Made by a program: the position numbers and the translations under genes
The notes under the pieces: generated by a model
Database searches by the model: none
Seen by the model: the letters and a program-made list of their open reading frames with translations, nothing else
What the model was told of the DNA's origin: nothing
Shown: positions 52,144-61,239 of the stretch, in pieces
How positions within the stretch are numbered: position 1 is the first letter of the stretch
Layout of the letters: each line of letters opens with the position of its first letter
Assembly (NCBI RefSeq): GCF_004765605.1
Contig: NZ_SRLC01000001.1
Location: 1,364,001 to 1,428,000, forward strand
Reading direction: 5' to 3'
Source of the DNA: Hymenobacter aquaticus
Lineage (GTDB): Bacteria > Bacteroidota > Bacteroidia > Cytophagales > Hymenobacteraceae
Length of the DNA: 64,000 nucleotides

Positions 52144-52365
52144 ATGGCACATCCTAAGCGCCGGCAATCCGCTACCCGCCGCGACAAACGTCGCACCCAC
52201 GACAAACTGACTCCCAAAGCAGTTACCATCTGCTCGAACACGGGTGAGCTGCACCTGCGCCACAAGGCCTACGTAGTTGACGGCGACCTGTACCTGCACG
52301 GTAAAGTAGCCATCAAGGATTACGCTCCCGTAGCCGCTGCCGCGCCCGCTTCCGACGAAGAATAA
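52144..52365 (+). CDS. rpmF: 50S ribosomal protein L32
   Basis: Encodes 73 residues with the L32 start MAHPKRRQSATRRDKRRTHD and a beta hairpin (TGELHLRHKAYVVDGDLYLH). The zinc-binding Cys pairs of other L32 proteins are mostly absent: only one Cys (AVTICSNTG) is left, so it is a reduced (C-minus) type. It lies between DUF177 and plsX in the conserved operon order. Confidence 0.96.
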   Translation: MAHPKRRQSATRRDKRRTHDKLTPKAVTICSNTGELHLRHKAYVVDGDLYLHGKVAIKDYAPVAAAAPASDEE

Positions 52366-52428
52366 GCGCTGCCTCGCCAGCCTTCGCTGGCCCGCCTTCC
52401 CGACTCCCTACCCCTTGACACCTCGTAC

Positions 52429-53370
52429 ATGAAGATAGCCCTGGACGCAATGGGAGGCGATTTCGCCCCCCAGGCTGCCGTGGACGGCGCCGTGCTGGCT
52501 GCCCAAAAGCTTGCCGGCGCGGCTCAGATTGTGCTCATTGGCCAGGAAGATGCCGTGCGCCCCTTGCTCCAGCAGCACGGGGCCGCGGCTGACGGCCTGA
52601 TTCTCCAGCCTGCCTCGCAGATTATCGAGATGGGTGAGCACCCTGCCAAAGCATATCAGCAGAAGCAGGATTCCAGTATAGCCGTCGGCTACCGCATGTT
52701 GCACAATGGCGAAGTAGAAGCTTTCTGCTCGGCCGGCAACACCGGGGCCATGCTCGTCGGTGCCATGTTTAGCGTGAAGCCGGTTTCGGGCGTGATGCGC
52801 CCGGCCATTGCCAACTTCGTTCCGAAGCTGGCCGGTGGTTTCGGCATTCTGCTGGACGTCGGGGCCAACGCCGAGTGCAAGCCCGAGATGCTGGAGCAGT
52901 TCGGGGAGCTAGGTTCGCTCTACGCCCAGTACGTGCTGGGCATCGACAAGCCCAAAGTGGGCCTGATGAACCTGGGCGAGGAAGAAGGCAAAGGCACCGT
53001 AGTTACCCAGGCCGCGCACCAGCTGCTGAAGGTGAACCCCCATATTCACTTCATCGGCAATATCGAGGGGCGCGACCTGTTCAATGACAAAGCCGACGTA
53101 ATTGTCTGCGACGGCTACACGGGCAACGTGGTGCTGAAAATGGCGGAGTCGGTGTACGACGTGCTGGCTGAAAAGCAGATGCACGACCCCTTCTTCGACA
53201 AGTTCAACTACGAAGCCATTGGCGGCAGCCCCATCCTGGGCATCAACGACAACGCCATTATCGGGCACGGCGTGAGCACGCCGGAAGCTATTTGCAACAT
53301 GCTCCTGCAGGGGTATCAAATGGCCAAATCCGGCATTGCCGACCAGATAAAAGACACTTTCAAGTCCTAG
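52429..53370 (+). CDS. plsX: Phosphate acyltransferase PlsX
   Basis: Encodes 313 residues. Start MKIALDAMGGDFAPQAAVDG and the later DVGANAECKPEMLEQFGELG, GLMNLGEEEGKGT and DGYTGNVVLKMAESVYDVL are typical. It converts acyl-ACP to acyl-phosphate, the first step of the PlsX/PlsY route to lysophosphatidate, at the inner membrane. An intrinsic terminator stands 5 bp after its stop, before fabH. Confidence 0.96.
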   Translation: MKIALDAMGGDFAPQAAVDGAVLAAQKLAGAAQIVLIGQEDAVRPLLQQHGAAADGLILQPASQIIEMGEHPAKAYQQKQDSSIAVGYRMLHNGEVEAFCSAGNTGAMLVGAMFSVKPVSGVMRPAIANFVPKLAGGFGILLDVGANAECKPEMLEQFGELGSLYAQYVLGIDKPKVGLMNLGEEEGKGTVVTQAAHQLLKVNPHIHFIGNIEGRDLFNDKADVIVCDGYTGNVVLKMAESVYDVLAEKQMHDPFFDKFNYEAIGGSPILGINDNAIIGHGVSTPEAICNMLLQGYQMAKSGIADQIKDTFKS

Positions 53371-53375
53371 CGACT

Positions 53376-53403
53376 AAGTCCGGCTGAGGCCGGACTTTTT
53401 TTG
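53376..53403 (+). terminator. Intrinsic terminator between plsX and fabH
   Basis: A 9-bp perfect stem (AAGTCCGGC and complement) with a TGAG loop, followed by a run of T. It sits 5 bp after plsX and 26 bp before the fabH ATG. Confidence 0.88.
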
Positions 53404-53428
53404 CTTATTTTTTCCTGCTTTCCCCCGA

Positions 53429-54442
53429 ATGAAAATCACTGCTGCCATAACCGGAGTGGGCTCTTATGTGCCCGACTACGTGTTGACCAATCAGGAACTC
53501 GAAAAGCTGGTGGATACCACCGACGAGTGGATTACAACGCGTACTGGCATCAAGGAACGACGAATTCTGAAGGGCGAAAACCAGGGCACCTCGGTGATGG
53601 CCATTAAAGCCGTGGAGCAGCTGCTGGCCAAAACCGGCACCCGCGCCGAGGATATTGACTTGCTGATCTGCGCCACCACCACCCCCGACCTGGTGTTTCC
53701 GGCTACGGCCAACATCATTTCGGCCGCCGTGGGCACCACCAAGGCCTTCAGCTACGACGTGCAGGCGGCCTGCTCAGGCTTCCTGTTTTCATTGGCGACG
53801 GGCGCGCAGTTCATTCAGAGCGGTATTTACAAGAAGGTCGTCGTCGTGGGTGCCGACAAAATGTCGAGCATCATCGACTACACCGACCGCGCCAACTGCA
53901 TTATTTTTGGCGACGGCGCCGGGGCCGTGCTGCTCGAGCCCAACACCGAAGGCTACGGCCTGCTCGACCAGGTATTGCGCTCCGACGGGCGCGGCGAGCA
54001 GCACCTGCACCAGAAAGCCGGCGGCTCGCGCCGCCCCCCAACGGCCGAAACGGTAGCCAACCGGGAGCATTACGTGTACCAGGAAGGCGCTACGGTCTTC
54101 AAGTTTGCCGTGACCAACATGGCCGACGTCGCCGCGCAGGTGATGGAGCGCAACCACCTGACCAAGGAAGACGTGGCCTGGCTGGTGCCGCACCAGGCTA
54201 ATAAGCGCATTATCGACGCCACGGCCAACCGCATGGGCGTGGGTCCGGAAAAGGTAATGCTCAACATTCAGCGCTACGGCAACACCACCAACGGCACGAT
54301 TCCGCTGTGCCTGGCCGACTACGAGCAGCAGCTGCACAAGGGCGACAACCTGGTGCTGGCGGCTTTCGGCGGGGGCTTTACCTGGGGCTCGATCTACCTA
54401 AAATGGGCGTACGACCCCAAACCTGACCCGCAACAAGCGTAA
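53429..54442 (+). CDS. fabH: 3-oxoacyl-ACP synthase III FabH
   Basis: Encodes 337 residues with all KAS III residues: Cys in [15 protein letters not shown], His in [13 protein letters not shown] and Asn in [14 protein letters not shown]. It starts fatty-acid synthesis by condensing acetyl-CoA (or branched acyl-CoA) with malonyl-ACP. The plsX-fabH order is the standard one. A second KAS III gene at 27363 is the divergent paralogue. The 5' side has a terminator, so expression may depend on read-through or on a promoter I did not detect. Confidence 0.96.
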   Translation: MKITAAITGVGSYVPDYVLTNQELEKLVDTTDEWITTRTGIKERRILKGENQGTSVMAIKAVEQLLAKTGTRAEDIDLLICATTTPDLVFPATANIISAAVGTTKAFSYDVQAACSGFLFSLATGAQFIQSGIYKKVVVVGADKMSSIIDYTDRANCIIFGDGAGAVLLEPNTEGYGLLDQVLRSDGRGEQHLHQKAGGSRRPPTAETVANREHYVYQEGATVFKFAVTNMADVAAQVMERNHLTKEDVAWLVPHQANKRIIDATANRMGVGPEKVMLNIQRYGNTTNGTIPLCLADYEQQLHKGDNLVLAAFGGGFTWGSIYLKWAYDPKPDPQQA

Positions 54443-54469
54443 ATAAGCGGGCTGGACGCGGAAAACTCC

Positions 54470-54520
54470 TATACTTGCACTCCCAACGTGCCGCCCCGCC
54501 ACTCTCCGGGACGGCACGTT
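54470..54520 (+). promoter_or_regulatory. -7 box and 5' stem-loop of the efp leader
   Basis: TATACTTG at 54470-54477 resembles a -7 box. Directly after the expected start, a stem-loop at 54485-54520 pairs AACGTGCCG with CGGCACGTT (9 bp) and CCC with GGG, loop about 10 nt. No U run follows, so it may be a leader structure, not a terminator. The leader to the efp start would be about 145 nt. Confidence 0.5.
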
Positions 54521-54630
54521 GCGTTTCCTGCCAGCATCTGACATCCTGAAACTTAAGTAGGTAGATTGTTTAGCGCGTTTCCGGCCCCGAACATCTTCCT
54601 TCCAGAATATTCCTTTCAAAATTCCCAAGC

Positions 54631-55194
54631 ATGGCCACTACCGCAGATTTTCGCAACGGTCTGGTACTCGAGTACAACAATGACCTCTACGTCATTACTG
54701 AATTCCAGCACGTGAAGCCGGGCAAAGGCCCCGCCTTCGTGCGTACCAAGCTCCGCAACATCAAAACCGGCAAGGTGCTCGACAACACCTTCAACGCCGG
54801 CGTGAAAGTAACCACCGCCCGCGTGGAGCAGCGCCCGCACCAGTTCCTGTTCAAGGACGACTACGGCTACACCTTCATGGACAACTCGACCTTCGAGCAA
54901 GTGTCGTTGCCCGAGGCCATGGTGCCCTTCGCCGACCTGATGAAGGAAGGCCAGGAGTGCACCATCCTGTTCCACGCCGAAACCGAGCAGCCCCTGACCG
55001 CCGAACTGCCCACGACCGTGGAGCTGGTCGTGACCTACACCGAGCCCGGCCTGCGCGGCGACACCGCTACCAACACGCTGAAGCCCGCCACCGTGGAAAC
55101 CGGGGCCCGCATTCAGGTGCCACTGTTCGTTGAGCAAGACACCAAAATCCGCGTAGACACCCGCGACTACTCCTATGTCGAAAGAGTCAAATAA
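54631..55194 (+). CDS. efp: Elongation factor P
   Basis: Encodes 187 residues in three beta domains: KOW-like start ([20 protein letters not shown] with modification loop [13 protein letters not shown], Lys at its tip), OB domain II and C-terminal domain III ([20 protein letters not shown]). EF-P rescues ribosomes stalled at polyproline. No EpmA/EarP-type modification gene is in the window. accB follows within or just after its 3' end. Confidence 0.96.
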   Translation: MATTADFRNGLVLEYNNDLYVITEFQHVKPGKGPAFVRTKLRNIKTGKVLDNTFNAGVKVTTARVEQRPHQFLFKDDYGYTFMDNSTFEQVSLPEAMVPFADLMKEGQECTILFHAETEQPLTAELPTTVELVVTYTEPGLRGDTATNTLKPATVETGARIQVPLFVEQDTKIRVDTRDYSYVERVK

Positions 55195-55222
55195 GCAGCC
55201 GAAACACCCCACCGAAGCCGCC

Positions 55223-55705
55223 ATGAAAGCCAAAGAACTCCAGGACCTGATTGACTTTATTGCCAAATCAGGATTGAACAAAGTCAACATCGAAACCGAG
55301 GAATTTAAAATCTCGGTGCAGCGCGAGCCCAGCACGAAAGTGGTGAGCAGCCACGTAGCCGCCGCGCCGGCCCCGGCCCCGCAGGCGGCGGCTCCCGTCG
55401 CCGCCCCAGCGCCGGCCGCTGCCGCCGCCCCAGCCGCTACCCCAGCGGCCCCGGCCGCCAGCAACCACCAGCCGCTGAAAGCCCCGATGATTGGCACGTT
55501 CTACCGCAGCAGCGGCCCCGAAGCCCCCGCTTTCGTGAACGTGGGCGACGTGGTGGAAAAAGGCCAGGTTATTTGCATCATCGAGGCCATGAAGCTCTTC
55601 AACGAGATTGAAGCCGAAGCCTCGGGCCGCATCGTGAAGGCCCTGGTGGAAAACGCCACGCCGGTCGAGTACGACCAGCCCCTGTTCCTGATCGAGCCGA
55701 TGTAA
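55223..55705 (+). CDS. accB: Biotin carboxyl carrier protein of acetyl-CoA carboxylase
   Basis: Encodes 160 residues from the ATG at 55223, the usual Bacteroidota start [20 protein letters not shown]; an ATG at 55175, overlapping efp, would add 16 residues. A long Pro/Ala linker (about 49-90) precedes the biotinyl domain, whose biotin Lys sits in [12 protein letters not shown]. It carries the carboxyl group between biotin carboxylase and carboxyltransferase. accC follows, separated by the inverted repeat at 55716-55793. Confidence 0.95.
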   Translation: MKAKELQDLIDFIAKSGLNKVNIETEEFKISVQREPSTKVVSSHVAAAPAPAPQAAAPVAAPAPAAAAAPAATPAAPAASNHQPLKAPMIGTFYRSSGPEAPAFVNVGDVVEKGQVICIIEAMKLFNEIEAEASGRIVKALVENATPVEYDQPLFLIEPM

Positions 55706-55715
55706 TTTTGAGAAC

Positions 55716-55793
55716 TAAGAACCAAGAGCTTAGAGCTGAGACTGAACCACGGAAAACCCGTCCAGAGTCTAAGTTCTAAGCTCTTGGCTCTTA
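55716..55793. repeat. Inverted-repeat hairpin between accB and accC
   Basis: Arms at 55716-55743 and 55766-55793 pair at 25 of 28 positions, around a 22-nt loop. Both arms are made of AAGAGCTTAGA-like words repeated about twice. It separates two genes that are expected to be co-transcribed. Confidence 0.85.
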
Positions 55794-55810
55794 CATCCCC
55801 ACCCAGACCT

Positions 55811-57157
55811 GTGTTTAAAAAAATACTGATTGCAAACCGGGGCGAAATTGCGTTGCGCATTATTCGTACCTGCAAGGAAATGGGCATCAAAACGGTGGCC
55901 GTTTACTCGACTGCCGACAAGGAAAGCCTGCACGTGCGCTTCGCCGACGAGGCCGTGTGCATTGGTCCGCCCAGCAGCGCGCAGTCGTACCTGAACATTC
56001 CGACGCTGATTGCCGCCGCCGAAATCACCAACGCCGACGCCATTCACCCCGGTTACGGCTTCCTGTCGGAAAACGCGGAGTTTTCGCGCATCTGCCAGGA
56101 AAATAACATCAAGTTCATCGGGGCCTCGCCCGAGATGATCAACCAGATGGGCGACAAGGCCTCGGCCAAAGCCACCATGATTAAAGCCGGCGTGCCCTGC
56201 ATTCCCGGCTCGGTCGGCCTGCTCGACTCGCTACAGGACGCGCTGAAAATTGCCCACAAAATCAAGTACCCCGTTATTCTGAAGGCTACGGCCGGCGGAG
56301 GCGGCCGTGGTATGCGCGTAGCCCACAACGACGAGGAGCTGGAAAAAGGCTGGAACGACGCCCGGACCGAGGCCAAAGCCGCTTTCGGCAACGATGGTAT
56401 CTATCTGGAAAAGTTCGTGGTGGAGCCCCGCCACATCGAAATCCAGATCTGCGGCGACCAGTACGGCCACGTGTGCCACCTCTCGGAGCGCGACTGCTCG
56501 ATTCAGCGCCGGCACCAGAAGCTGGTGGAAGAGGCTCCTTCGCCCTTCATGACCGACGAGCTGCGCGAGAAGATGGGCAAGGCCGCCATTGCCGGCGCCG
56601 CCGCCATCAACTACGAAGGCGTGGGCACCATCGAGTTCCTGGTGGATGCCAACCGCGACTTCTACTTCATGGAGATGAACACCCGCATTCAGGTGGAGCA
56701 TCCCGTGACGGAGGAAATCATTAACTACGACCTGATCAAGGAGCAGATCAAGGTGGCGGCCGGCATCCCGATTTCGGGCAACAGCTACTACCCCAAGATG
56801 CACGCCATGGAGTGTCGCATCAACGCCGAGGACCCCAAAAACGGCTTCCGCCCCTCCCCCGGCAAAATCACCGTGCTGCACATTCCCGGCGGCCACGGCG
56901 TGCGCGTCGACACCCACGTGTACGCGGGCTACACCATCCCGTCGAACTACGACTCGATGATTGCCAAGCTCATCACCGTGGCCCAGACCCGCGAAGAGTG
57001 CATCGTGAAAATGAAGCGGGCCTTGTCGGAGTTCGTGGTGGAAGGCGTGAAAACGACCATTCCCTTCCACCTCGCCCTGATGGACAACCCCGATTTCAAA
57101 GCCGGCAAGTTCACCACGGCCTTCCTGGAAACCTCGTTCGACTTTTCGACGATATAA
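55811..57157 (+). CDS. accC: Biotin carboxylase AccC
   Basis: Encodes 448 residues from a GTG at 55811, the only start close to the conserved [20 protein letters not shown]; the in-phase TTG at 55784 lies in the upstream inverted repeat. ATP-grasp signatures are [34 protein letters not shown], and [16 protein letters not shown]. It uses ATP and bicarbonate to carboxylate biotin on AccB. It ends the operon; a terminator lies 17 bp downstream. Confidence 0.96.
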   Translation: MFKKILIANRGEIALRIIRTCKEMGIKTVAVYSTADKESLHVRFADEAVCIGPPSSAQSYLNIPTLIAAAEITNADAIHPGYGFLSENAEFSRICQENNIKFIGASPEMINQMGDKASAKATMIKAGVPCIPGSVGLLDSLQDALKIAHKIKYPVILKATAGGGGRGMRVAHNDEELEKGWNDARTEAKAAFGNDGIYLEKFVVEPRHIEIQICGDQYGHVCHLSERDCSIQRRHQKLVEEAPSPFMTDELREKMGKAAIAGAAAINYEGVGTIEFLVDANRDFYFMEMNTRIQVEHPVTEEIINYDLIKEQIKVAAGIPISGNSYYPKMHAMECRINAEDPKNGFRPSPGKITVLHIPGGHGVRVDTHVYAGYTIPSNYDSMIAKLITVAQTREECIVKMKRALSEFVVEGVKTTIPFHLALMDNPDFKAGKFTTAFLETSFDFSTI

Positions 57158-57174
57158 AGCTTAAAGTCTATTGC

Positions 57175-57210
57175 AAAAAGCGCCCATTCTATCCGGAATG
57201 GGCGCTTTTT
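57175..57210. terminator. Intrinsic terminator after accC
   Basis: A 14-bp stem, AAAAAGCGCCCATT and complement, around an 8-nt loop, followed by T. Confidence 0.9.
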
Positions 57211-57231
57211 GTTGTCTATACCTTAGCTGCT

Positions 57232-57645
57232 ATGCCACCGCTTGTACTGCCTGCGCTGACCCGTTCCATCCGTTGGCTGGTGGTGGTAGCGGCCCTTCTG
57301 ATAGTTGGTGCCTGTTGGATCTATATCCGGGAAGGCTCCTATTGGTCGGCCACCGTCCAATTGCTGATGCTGGCCTTGTTGCCCTTTGCGGATAGGCAGC
57401 TTGCCCGCTTGCCGACCCAGGTGAAGTTCGATGATGGGTTTTTATACGTTTTCTGGGCCGACCGAGAAGACCGGATACCCATGACCGACATTCAGGCTAT
57501 TCGCTTTACCGCCGCTACCAGCAACGGCTTCCCAATCTTCCGCTTGCTTTACACGCACGCAGCAGAAACCCAGTCATTATACGTTCTGGGCGGCCCGGCC
57601 CTGCAGACCCTGTCGGCCTCCTGGCAACGCCGCCAGGCGCAGTAA
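57232..57645 (+). CDS. Small membrane protein of unknown function
   Basis: Encodes 137 residues from the ATG at 57232. Two N-terminal spans (WLVVVAALLIVGACWIYI and TVQLLMLALLPFA) precede a beta-rich segment with VKFDDGFLYVFWADREDRIP, typical of small proteins with a PH-like cytosolic domain (DUF304/bPH2 class by eye). No partner gene is near. It lies between accC and the amylase, with its own terminator upstream. Confidence 0.7.
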   Translation: MPPLVLPALTRSIRWLVVVAALLIVGACWIYIREGSYWSATVQLLMLALLPFADRQLARLPTQVKFDDGFLYVFWADREDRIPMTDIQAIRFTAATSNGFPIFRLLYTHAAETQSLYVLGGPALQTLSASWQRRQAQ

Positions 57646-57991
57646 GCGTTGCCCCGCTTCCGATGGTATCCGGCCCCGCCGGCTCTTTGCTGCCTGCTTC
57701 AGCGTCGACTTGGCTTTTCGGCTAAGCTAAGTGGCTGATTACAACTTTTTACAAACTTTTTTTAGGGCTTTCCAGAGTTATACTAAACCCATTTAGCAAG
57801 CCTTATTTCTTGCGTAGTTTATTACGATTACTACCTCAAAAACAGGCACTTAACTAATTAACCAGCACTATATTACGAATACTTCATTTTAAATGGCTTT
57901 TTATTAATAATACCGAAATAATATTGCACGATTACTGAAATATTGCCTTATACTTGCCCTACGATTCTGCACTAACCAAAACACCCACAGT
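57646..57991 (+). promoter_or_regulatory. AT-rich upstream region of the amylase gene, 346 bp
   Basis: From about 57730 the base composition drops sharply (long A/T runs such as TTTTTACAAACTTTTTTTA), unlike the rest of the window. A -7-like TATACTTG is at 57949-57956 with TTGC about 21 bp before it, giving an expected leader of about 30 nt. The AT-rich stretch may bind a regulator or a nucleoid protein. No gene is seen in it. Confidence 0.55.
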
Positions 57992-59806
57992 ATGAACAAA
58001 CTTACCGCAGCGGCCCTTTCGGGTCTGCTTGCCGCAGGCTTGCTTTTGCCTTCCTGTTCCAAGGATGGCGTTCAGCCCGGCACTACTTCCTCGCCCGTAA
58101 CGGCAGCCACAACCAACAGCGCCGTAGCCGTCAACGGCGTAATGATGCAGGGCTTTTACTGGGACACGCCCATCACGACCACGGCCGGCAGCTGGTGGCA
58201 AAACCTGGGCAGCAAGGCCCAGGAGCTGAGCGACGCGGGCATTACGGCCATGTGGCTACCCCCAGCCTACAAGGGCGGCAGCCAGAGCGACGTCGGCTAC
58301 GGCGTGTATGACCGCTACGACCTGGGCGAGTTCAACCAGAAAGGCACCGTGGCTACCCGCTACGGGACCATCGGCCAGCTGCAGTCGGCCATTACCAGCC
58401 TGCACGGCAAGGGCATTCAGGTGTACGAGGACATGGTGATGAACCACCTGACCTGGGCCGACGCCCAGGAAACGGTGAACGGCAACACGGTGTACACCAA
58501 GTTCAACTTCCCCGGCCGGGGCACCACCTACAGCGCCTACAAGTGGACTTCGGCCAACTTCACCGGCACCCAGCAGGCTCCCAACAACGGCTGGTACCAG
58601 TGGAAAAGCTGGGACTTCCAGCCCTACGCCAACGGCGACGCCTACGACAACCTGCTGGGCTCGGAAATCCAGTACAACGGCAACGCCAGCAACCAGAACG
58701 AAACCATCAGCTGGGGCAACTGGATTACCACCAAGCTCAGCCTCGACGGCTACCGCCTCGACGCCACCAAGCACATCTACACGCCCTACCTGAACCAGTG
58801 GCTCGACGCGGTGAAGGGCACTTCGGGCCGCTTCGCCGTCTCGGAGGCCTGGTTCCGCAACCTGGGTGATTTGAACAACTACGCCGCCGCCACCGGGGGC
58901 CGCACCAGCCTGTTCGATGTGCCCCTGCACTACACCTTCCAGGACATGAGTAACGGCAACGGCTCGTGGGACATGCGCGGCCTGCAGTTTGCCGGCTTCA
59001 CCGAGGCCAACGGCGCGCTGTCGGTGTCCTTCGTCGATAACCACGACACCGACCAGCAGGGCGGCGCGTTATATTCGCCGGTTACCAACCTGAAGATGCT
59101 GGCCTACGCCTACATCCTGACCCGGGCCAAGGGCTACCCCTGCGTGTTCTACCGCGACTTTTACGAATACGGCCTGGGCACCCAGATCAAGAAGCTGATG
59201 GCCATCCGCAAGGCCAACGCCTACGGGGCAGCCAACGAGTACACCGCCGTGAATGACGCCGACGTGTACGCCTACTCCCGCGCCGGCGACTCGACCCACC
59301 CCGGCCTGCTGATGATGCTCAACGACGGCAGCACCGGCCGCTCCAAGACCATTACCACGCCCTTCAAGAGCGCCACGCTGACCGACAAAACCGGCAACAG
59401 CACCGCCACCGTTACCACCAACTCGGCCGGCACTGGCACCTTCCCCGTCAATGCCCGCAGCTACTCGGTATGGGTGCCCGGCACCGGCGGCACTACGCCC
59501 CCGCCCACCGGCACCACCACGGCCGTGTCGTTTAACGTGACCTACAGCAACACTGTCTCGGGCCAGGATGTGTACGTGCTGGGCAGCACCGCCCAGCTCG
59601 GCAGCTGGAACACGGCCAACGCCATTAAGCTCAGCGGCGCTACCTACCCCGTGTGGAAAGGCACCATCAACCTGACCAGCGGCACCAGCGTGCAGTACAA
59701 GTACATCCGCAAGGACGCGGCCGGCAACGTGCTCTATGAAGGCGGCACCAACCGCACCTTCACGCCCAGCGGCACGAGCATGACGCGGACGGAAACCTGG
59801 CAGTAA
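57992..59806 (+). CDS. Lipoprotein alpha-amylase (GH13) with CBM20 starch-binding domain
   Basis: Encodes 604 residues. A lipoprotein signal ends GLLLPSC (Cys22). The GH13 barrel has the full catalytic set: nucleophile Asp257 (GYRLDATKHI), acid/base Glu285 (FAVSEAWF) and Asp352 (FVDNHDTDQ); YEDMVMNH is region I. After a Thr/Pro/Gly linker, the last 100 residues are a CBM20 domain (SFNVTYSNTVSGQDVYVLGS, LGSWNT, WKGTINL, VQYKYIRKD). It cuts starch at the cell surface. No SusC/SusD genes accompany it. A terminator follows. Confidence 0.95.
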   Translation: MNKLTAAALSGLLAAGLLLPSCSKDGVQPGTTSSPVTAATTNSAVAVNGVMMQGFYWDTPITTTAGSWWQNLGSKAQELSDAGITAMWLPPAYKGGSQSDVGYGVYDRYDLGEFNQKGTVATRYGTIGQLQSAITSLHGKGIQVYEDMVMNHLTWADAQETVNGNTVYTKFNFPGRGTTYSAYKWTSANFTGTQQAPNNGWYQWKSWDFQPYANGDAYDNLLGSEIQYNGNASNQNETISWGNWITTKLSLDGYRLDATKHIYTPYLNQWLDAVKGTSGRFAVSEAWFRNLGDLNNYAAATGGRTSLFDVPLHYTFQDMSNGNGSWDMRGLQFAGFTEANGALSVSFVDNHDTDQQGGALYSPVTNLKMLAYAYILTRAKGYPCVFYRDFYEYGLGTQIKKLMAIRKANAYGAANEYTAVNDADVYAYSRAGDSTHPGLLMMLNDGSTGRSKTITTPFKSATLTDKTGNSTATVTTNSAGTGTFPVNARSYSVWVPGTGGTTPPPTGTTTAVSFNVTYSNTVSGQDVYVLGSTAQLGSWNTANAIKLSGATYPVWKGTINLTSGTSVQYKYIRKDAAGNVLYEGGTNRTFTPSGTSMTRTETWQ

Positions 59807-59829
59807 GTTGGGTGAGTGAAGTGAATAAG

Positions 59830-59861
59830 AAAGGCCCGACTACTGCTAGTCGGGCCTTTTT
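59830..59861. terminator. Intrinsic terminator after the amylase
   Basis: A 12-bp stem AAAGGCCCGACT and complement around a 6-nt loop, then a T run, 24 bp after the amylase stop. Confidence 0.9.
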
Positions 59862-60005
59862 GTGTTACTCCATCTGCCGGCCACTGCCTATCCATACCTT
59901 TTGCAGCCGTTGCAGAACTTTACCAGTGTGCAGATGCCTCAATTCGTTGTATAAAGAAACAAGGGTTTAATACGTCAGCTTGTACCTTCAGCTTTTCTGC
60001 GTTCT

Positions 60006-60440
60006 ATGCCTACCCCAATTGATGATTTGTCCCGACGCCAGCTTCGGCGGGATGAATTGCTAAAAATCCTAGTGCTTCTGCTCGGCACCCTCTTTTTCGC
60101 TGTTTGGTTTAAACCTGAATATCTGCTGTTTGCTGAGCCAGTACACACGCCTGCCCGTATTTTGAAGGTGACTGATTTTTCTGTTGACTATGAATTCTAC
60201 GACTCGTTGGCAGACCAGACGCTCACTTTTCGGCACGACCTCTCTCCCCAACAAGCTGAACACTTGCGCACCTACCCAAGGTTAGAGGTAGTTTACGCTG
60301 CCTCCAATTCCGATATTTTGGTCGTTCCATCCCTGAAACGTCCTTTGCCAGTATGGTTGTTCGCCTCTGTCCACCTAGCGTGCGTTATTGCCTTATCACT
60401 AAGCATCCGTGACTGGTGGCGGTTACGCAGAACACGGTAA
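60006..60440 (+). CDS. Small two-span membrane protein, DUF3592-like
   Basis: Encodes 144 residues. One span near the N-terminus (LLKILVLLLGTLFFAVWF), a beta-rich middle (ARILKVTDFSVDYEFYDSLA, LEVVYAASNSDILVV) and a second span (VWLFASVHLACVIALSLSI). The middle, between two spans, resembles DUF3592 (the V-x-Y-x-x-x-N-P segment is here VVYAASNSD), which is a weak match. Role unknown. It is less GC-rich than its neighbours. Confidence 0.68.
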   Translation: MPTPIDDLSRRQLRRDELLKILVLLLGTLFFAVWFKPEYLLFAEPVHTPARILKVTDFSVDYEFYDSLADQTLTFRHDLSPQQAEHLRTYPRLEVVYAASNSDILVVPSLKRPLPVWLFASVHLACVIALSLSIRDWWRLRRTR

Positions 60441-60474
60441 TAAGTAATGCCAATCCAAGCACGCCCCCACCAAA

Positions 60475-60501
60475 AAAGACCGACTTCCCAGTCGGCCTTT
60501 T
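60475..60501. terminator. Bidirectional intrinsic terminator
   Basis: An 11-bp stem with one mismatch (AAAGACCGACT and AGTCGGCCTTT) around a 4-nt loop, between the convergent 60006 and 60513 genes. Confidence 0.82.
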
Positions 60502-60512
60502 CCTTTTCCTAC

Positions 60513-61094
60513 TTACCCGTTCACCGGCGGGCTGTTGGTTTCGATTTCGGTGACCAGTTCCTCATACCATTCCTCGCCGTACTTGCGCACCAGGGGCTCC
60601 TTCAGAAACTGATAGATGCGCACGCCGAGCGTGGCACCAAACGAGCAGGCCGTGTTGCAGATGTTCCACCGGTCGTAGTTCAGGGCCTCGAAGTCCTCGT
60701 ACTTGGTGATGCGAATCGGGTAAAGGTGGCAGCTGATGGGCTTTTTGAACGTAGTGGCCCCGGCCAGGTAGGCCTGCTCGATGCCGCACTTGAGGATGCC
60801 CCGCTCGTCGTAGAGGGCGTAGGCGCACTCCCGGTCGTTGATGGTGGTGGTGCTGTGGTCGCCCTCCCAGTCCTTGATGTAGAGGCCCTGCTGCTCGATG
60901 GCCTGCTGCCCGGCCTCGGTAATAAAGGGCTTGATCTTGTCGTACTCCTGCTCCAGAATCTGGAGCTCGTGGGCCTCCAAAGGGGCGCCCAGGTCGCCTT
61001 CCACGCAGCAGGCGCCCTTGCAGGCTTCCAGGTTGCAGACAAAGAAATTGTCGCGCACGTCGTCGGAGATGACCGTATTCTGAATGATAATCAT
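60513..61094 (-). CDS. DUF3109 family Cys-rich protein
   Basis: Encodes 193 residues from the ATG at 61094, which fits the family start [20 protein letters not shown]. Conserved Cys: [44 protein letters not shown] and [11 protein letters not shown]. This pattern resembles an iron-sulfur or zinc site of the YkgJ/UPF0153-like class. The role is unknown; the gene is common across Bacteroidota. It is divergent from the helicase gene. Confidence 0.88.
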   Translation of the reverse strand: MIIIQNTVISDDVRDNFFVCNLEACKGACCVEGDLGAPLEAHELQILEQEYDKIKPFITEAGQQAIEQQGLYIKDWEGDHSTTTINDRECAYALYDERGILKCGIEQAYLAGATTFKKPISCHLYPIRITKYEDFEALNYDRWNICNTACSFGATLGVRIYQFLKEPLVRKYGEEWYEELVTEIETNSPPVNG

Positions 61095-61199
61095 GGAATT
61101 GCAAAGAAGCGAACTGCAAAGATACACCCGGCGTTGAGAAGCAGTTCAAACCCGAACTGAAACTATAGTTGGAAGGCTGCAACTCCGCAGGCAAAGCCC

Positions 61200-61207
61200 T
61201 ACCTTTG
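61200..61207 (+). promoter_or_regulatory. -7 box of the helicase gene
   Basis: TACCTTTG fits TAnnTTTG, 32 bp before the ATG at 61240. No TTTG is found at 19-bp spacing upstream; TTGG at 61169-61172 is the nearest candidate. Confidence 0.5.
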
Positions 61208-61239
61208 CCCCTTAGCCGAGGCGCTGATTTACTTGACGA

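Noticed and set aside
54485..54520. Intrinsic terminator after fabH
   Set aside because: The stem is good but no T run follows, and a -7-like box stands just before it, so a leader structure is the better reading.
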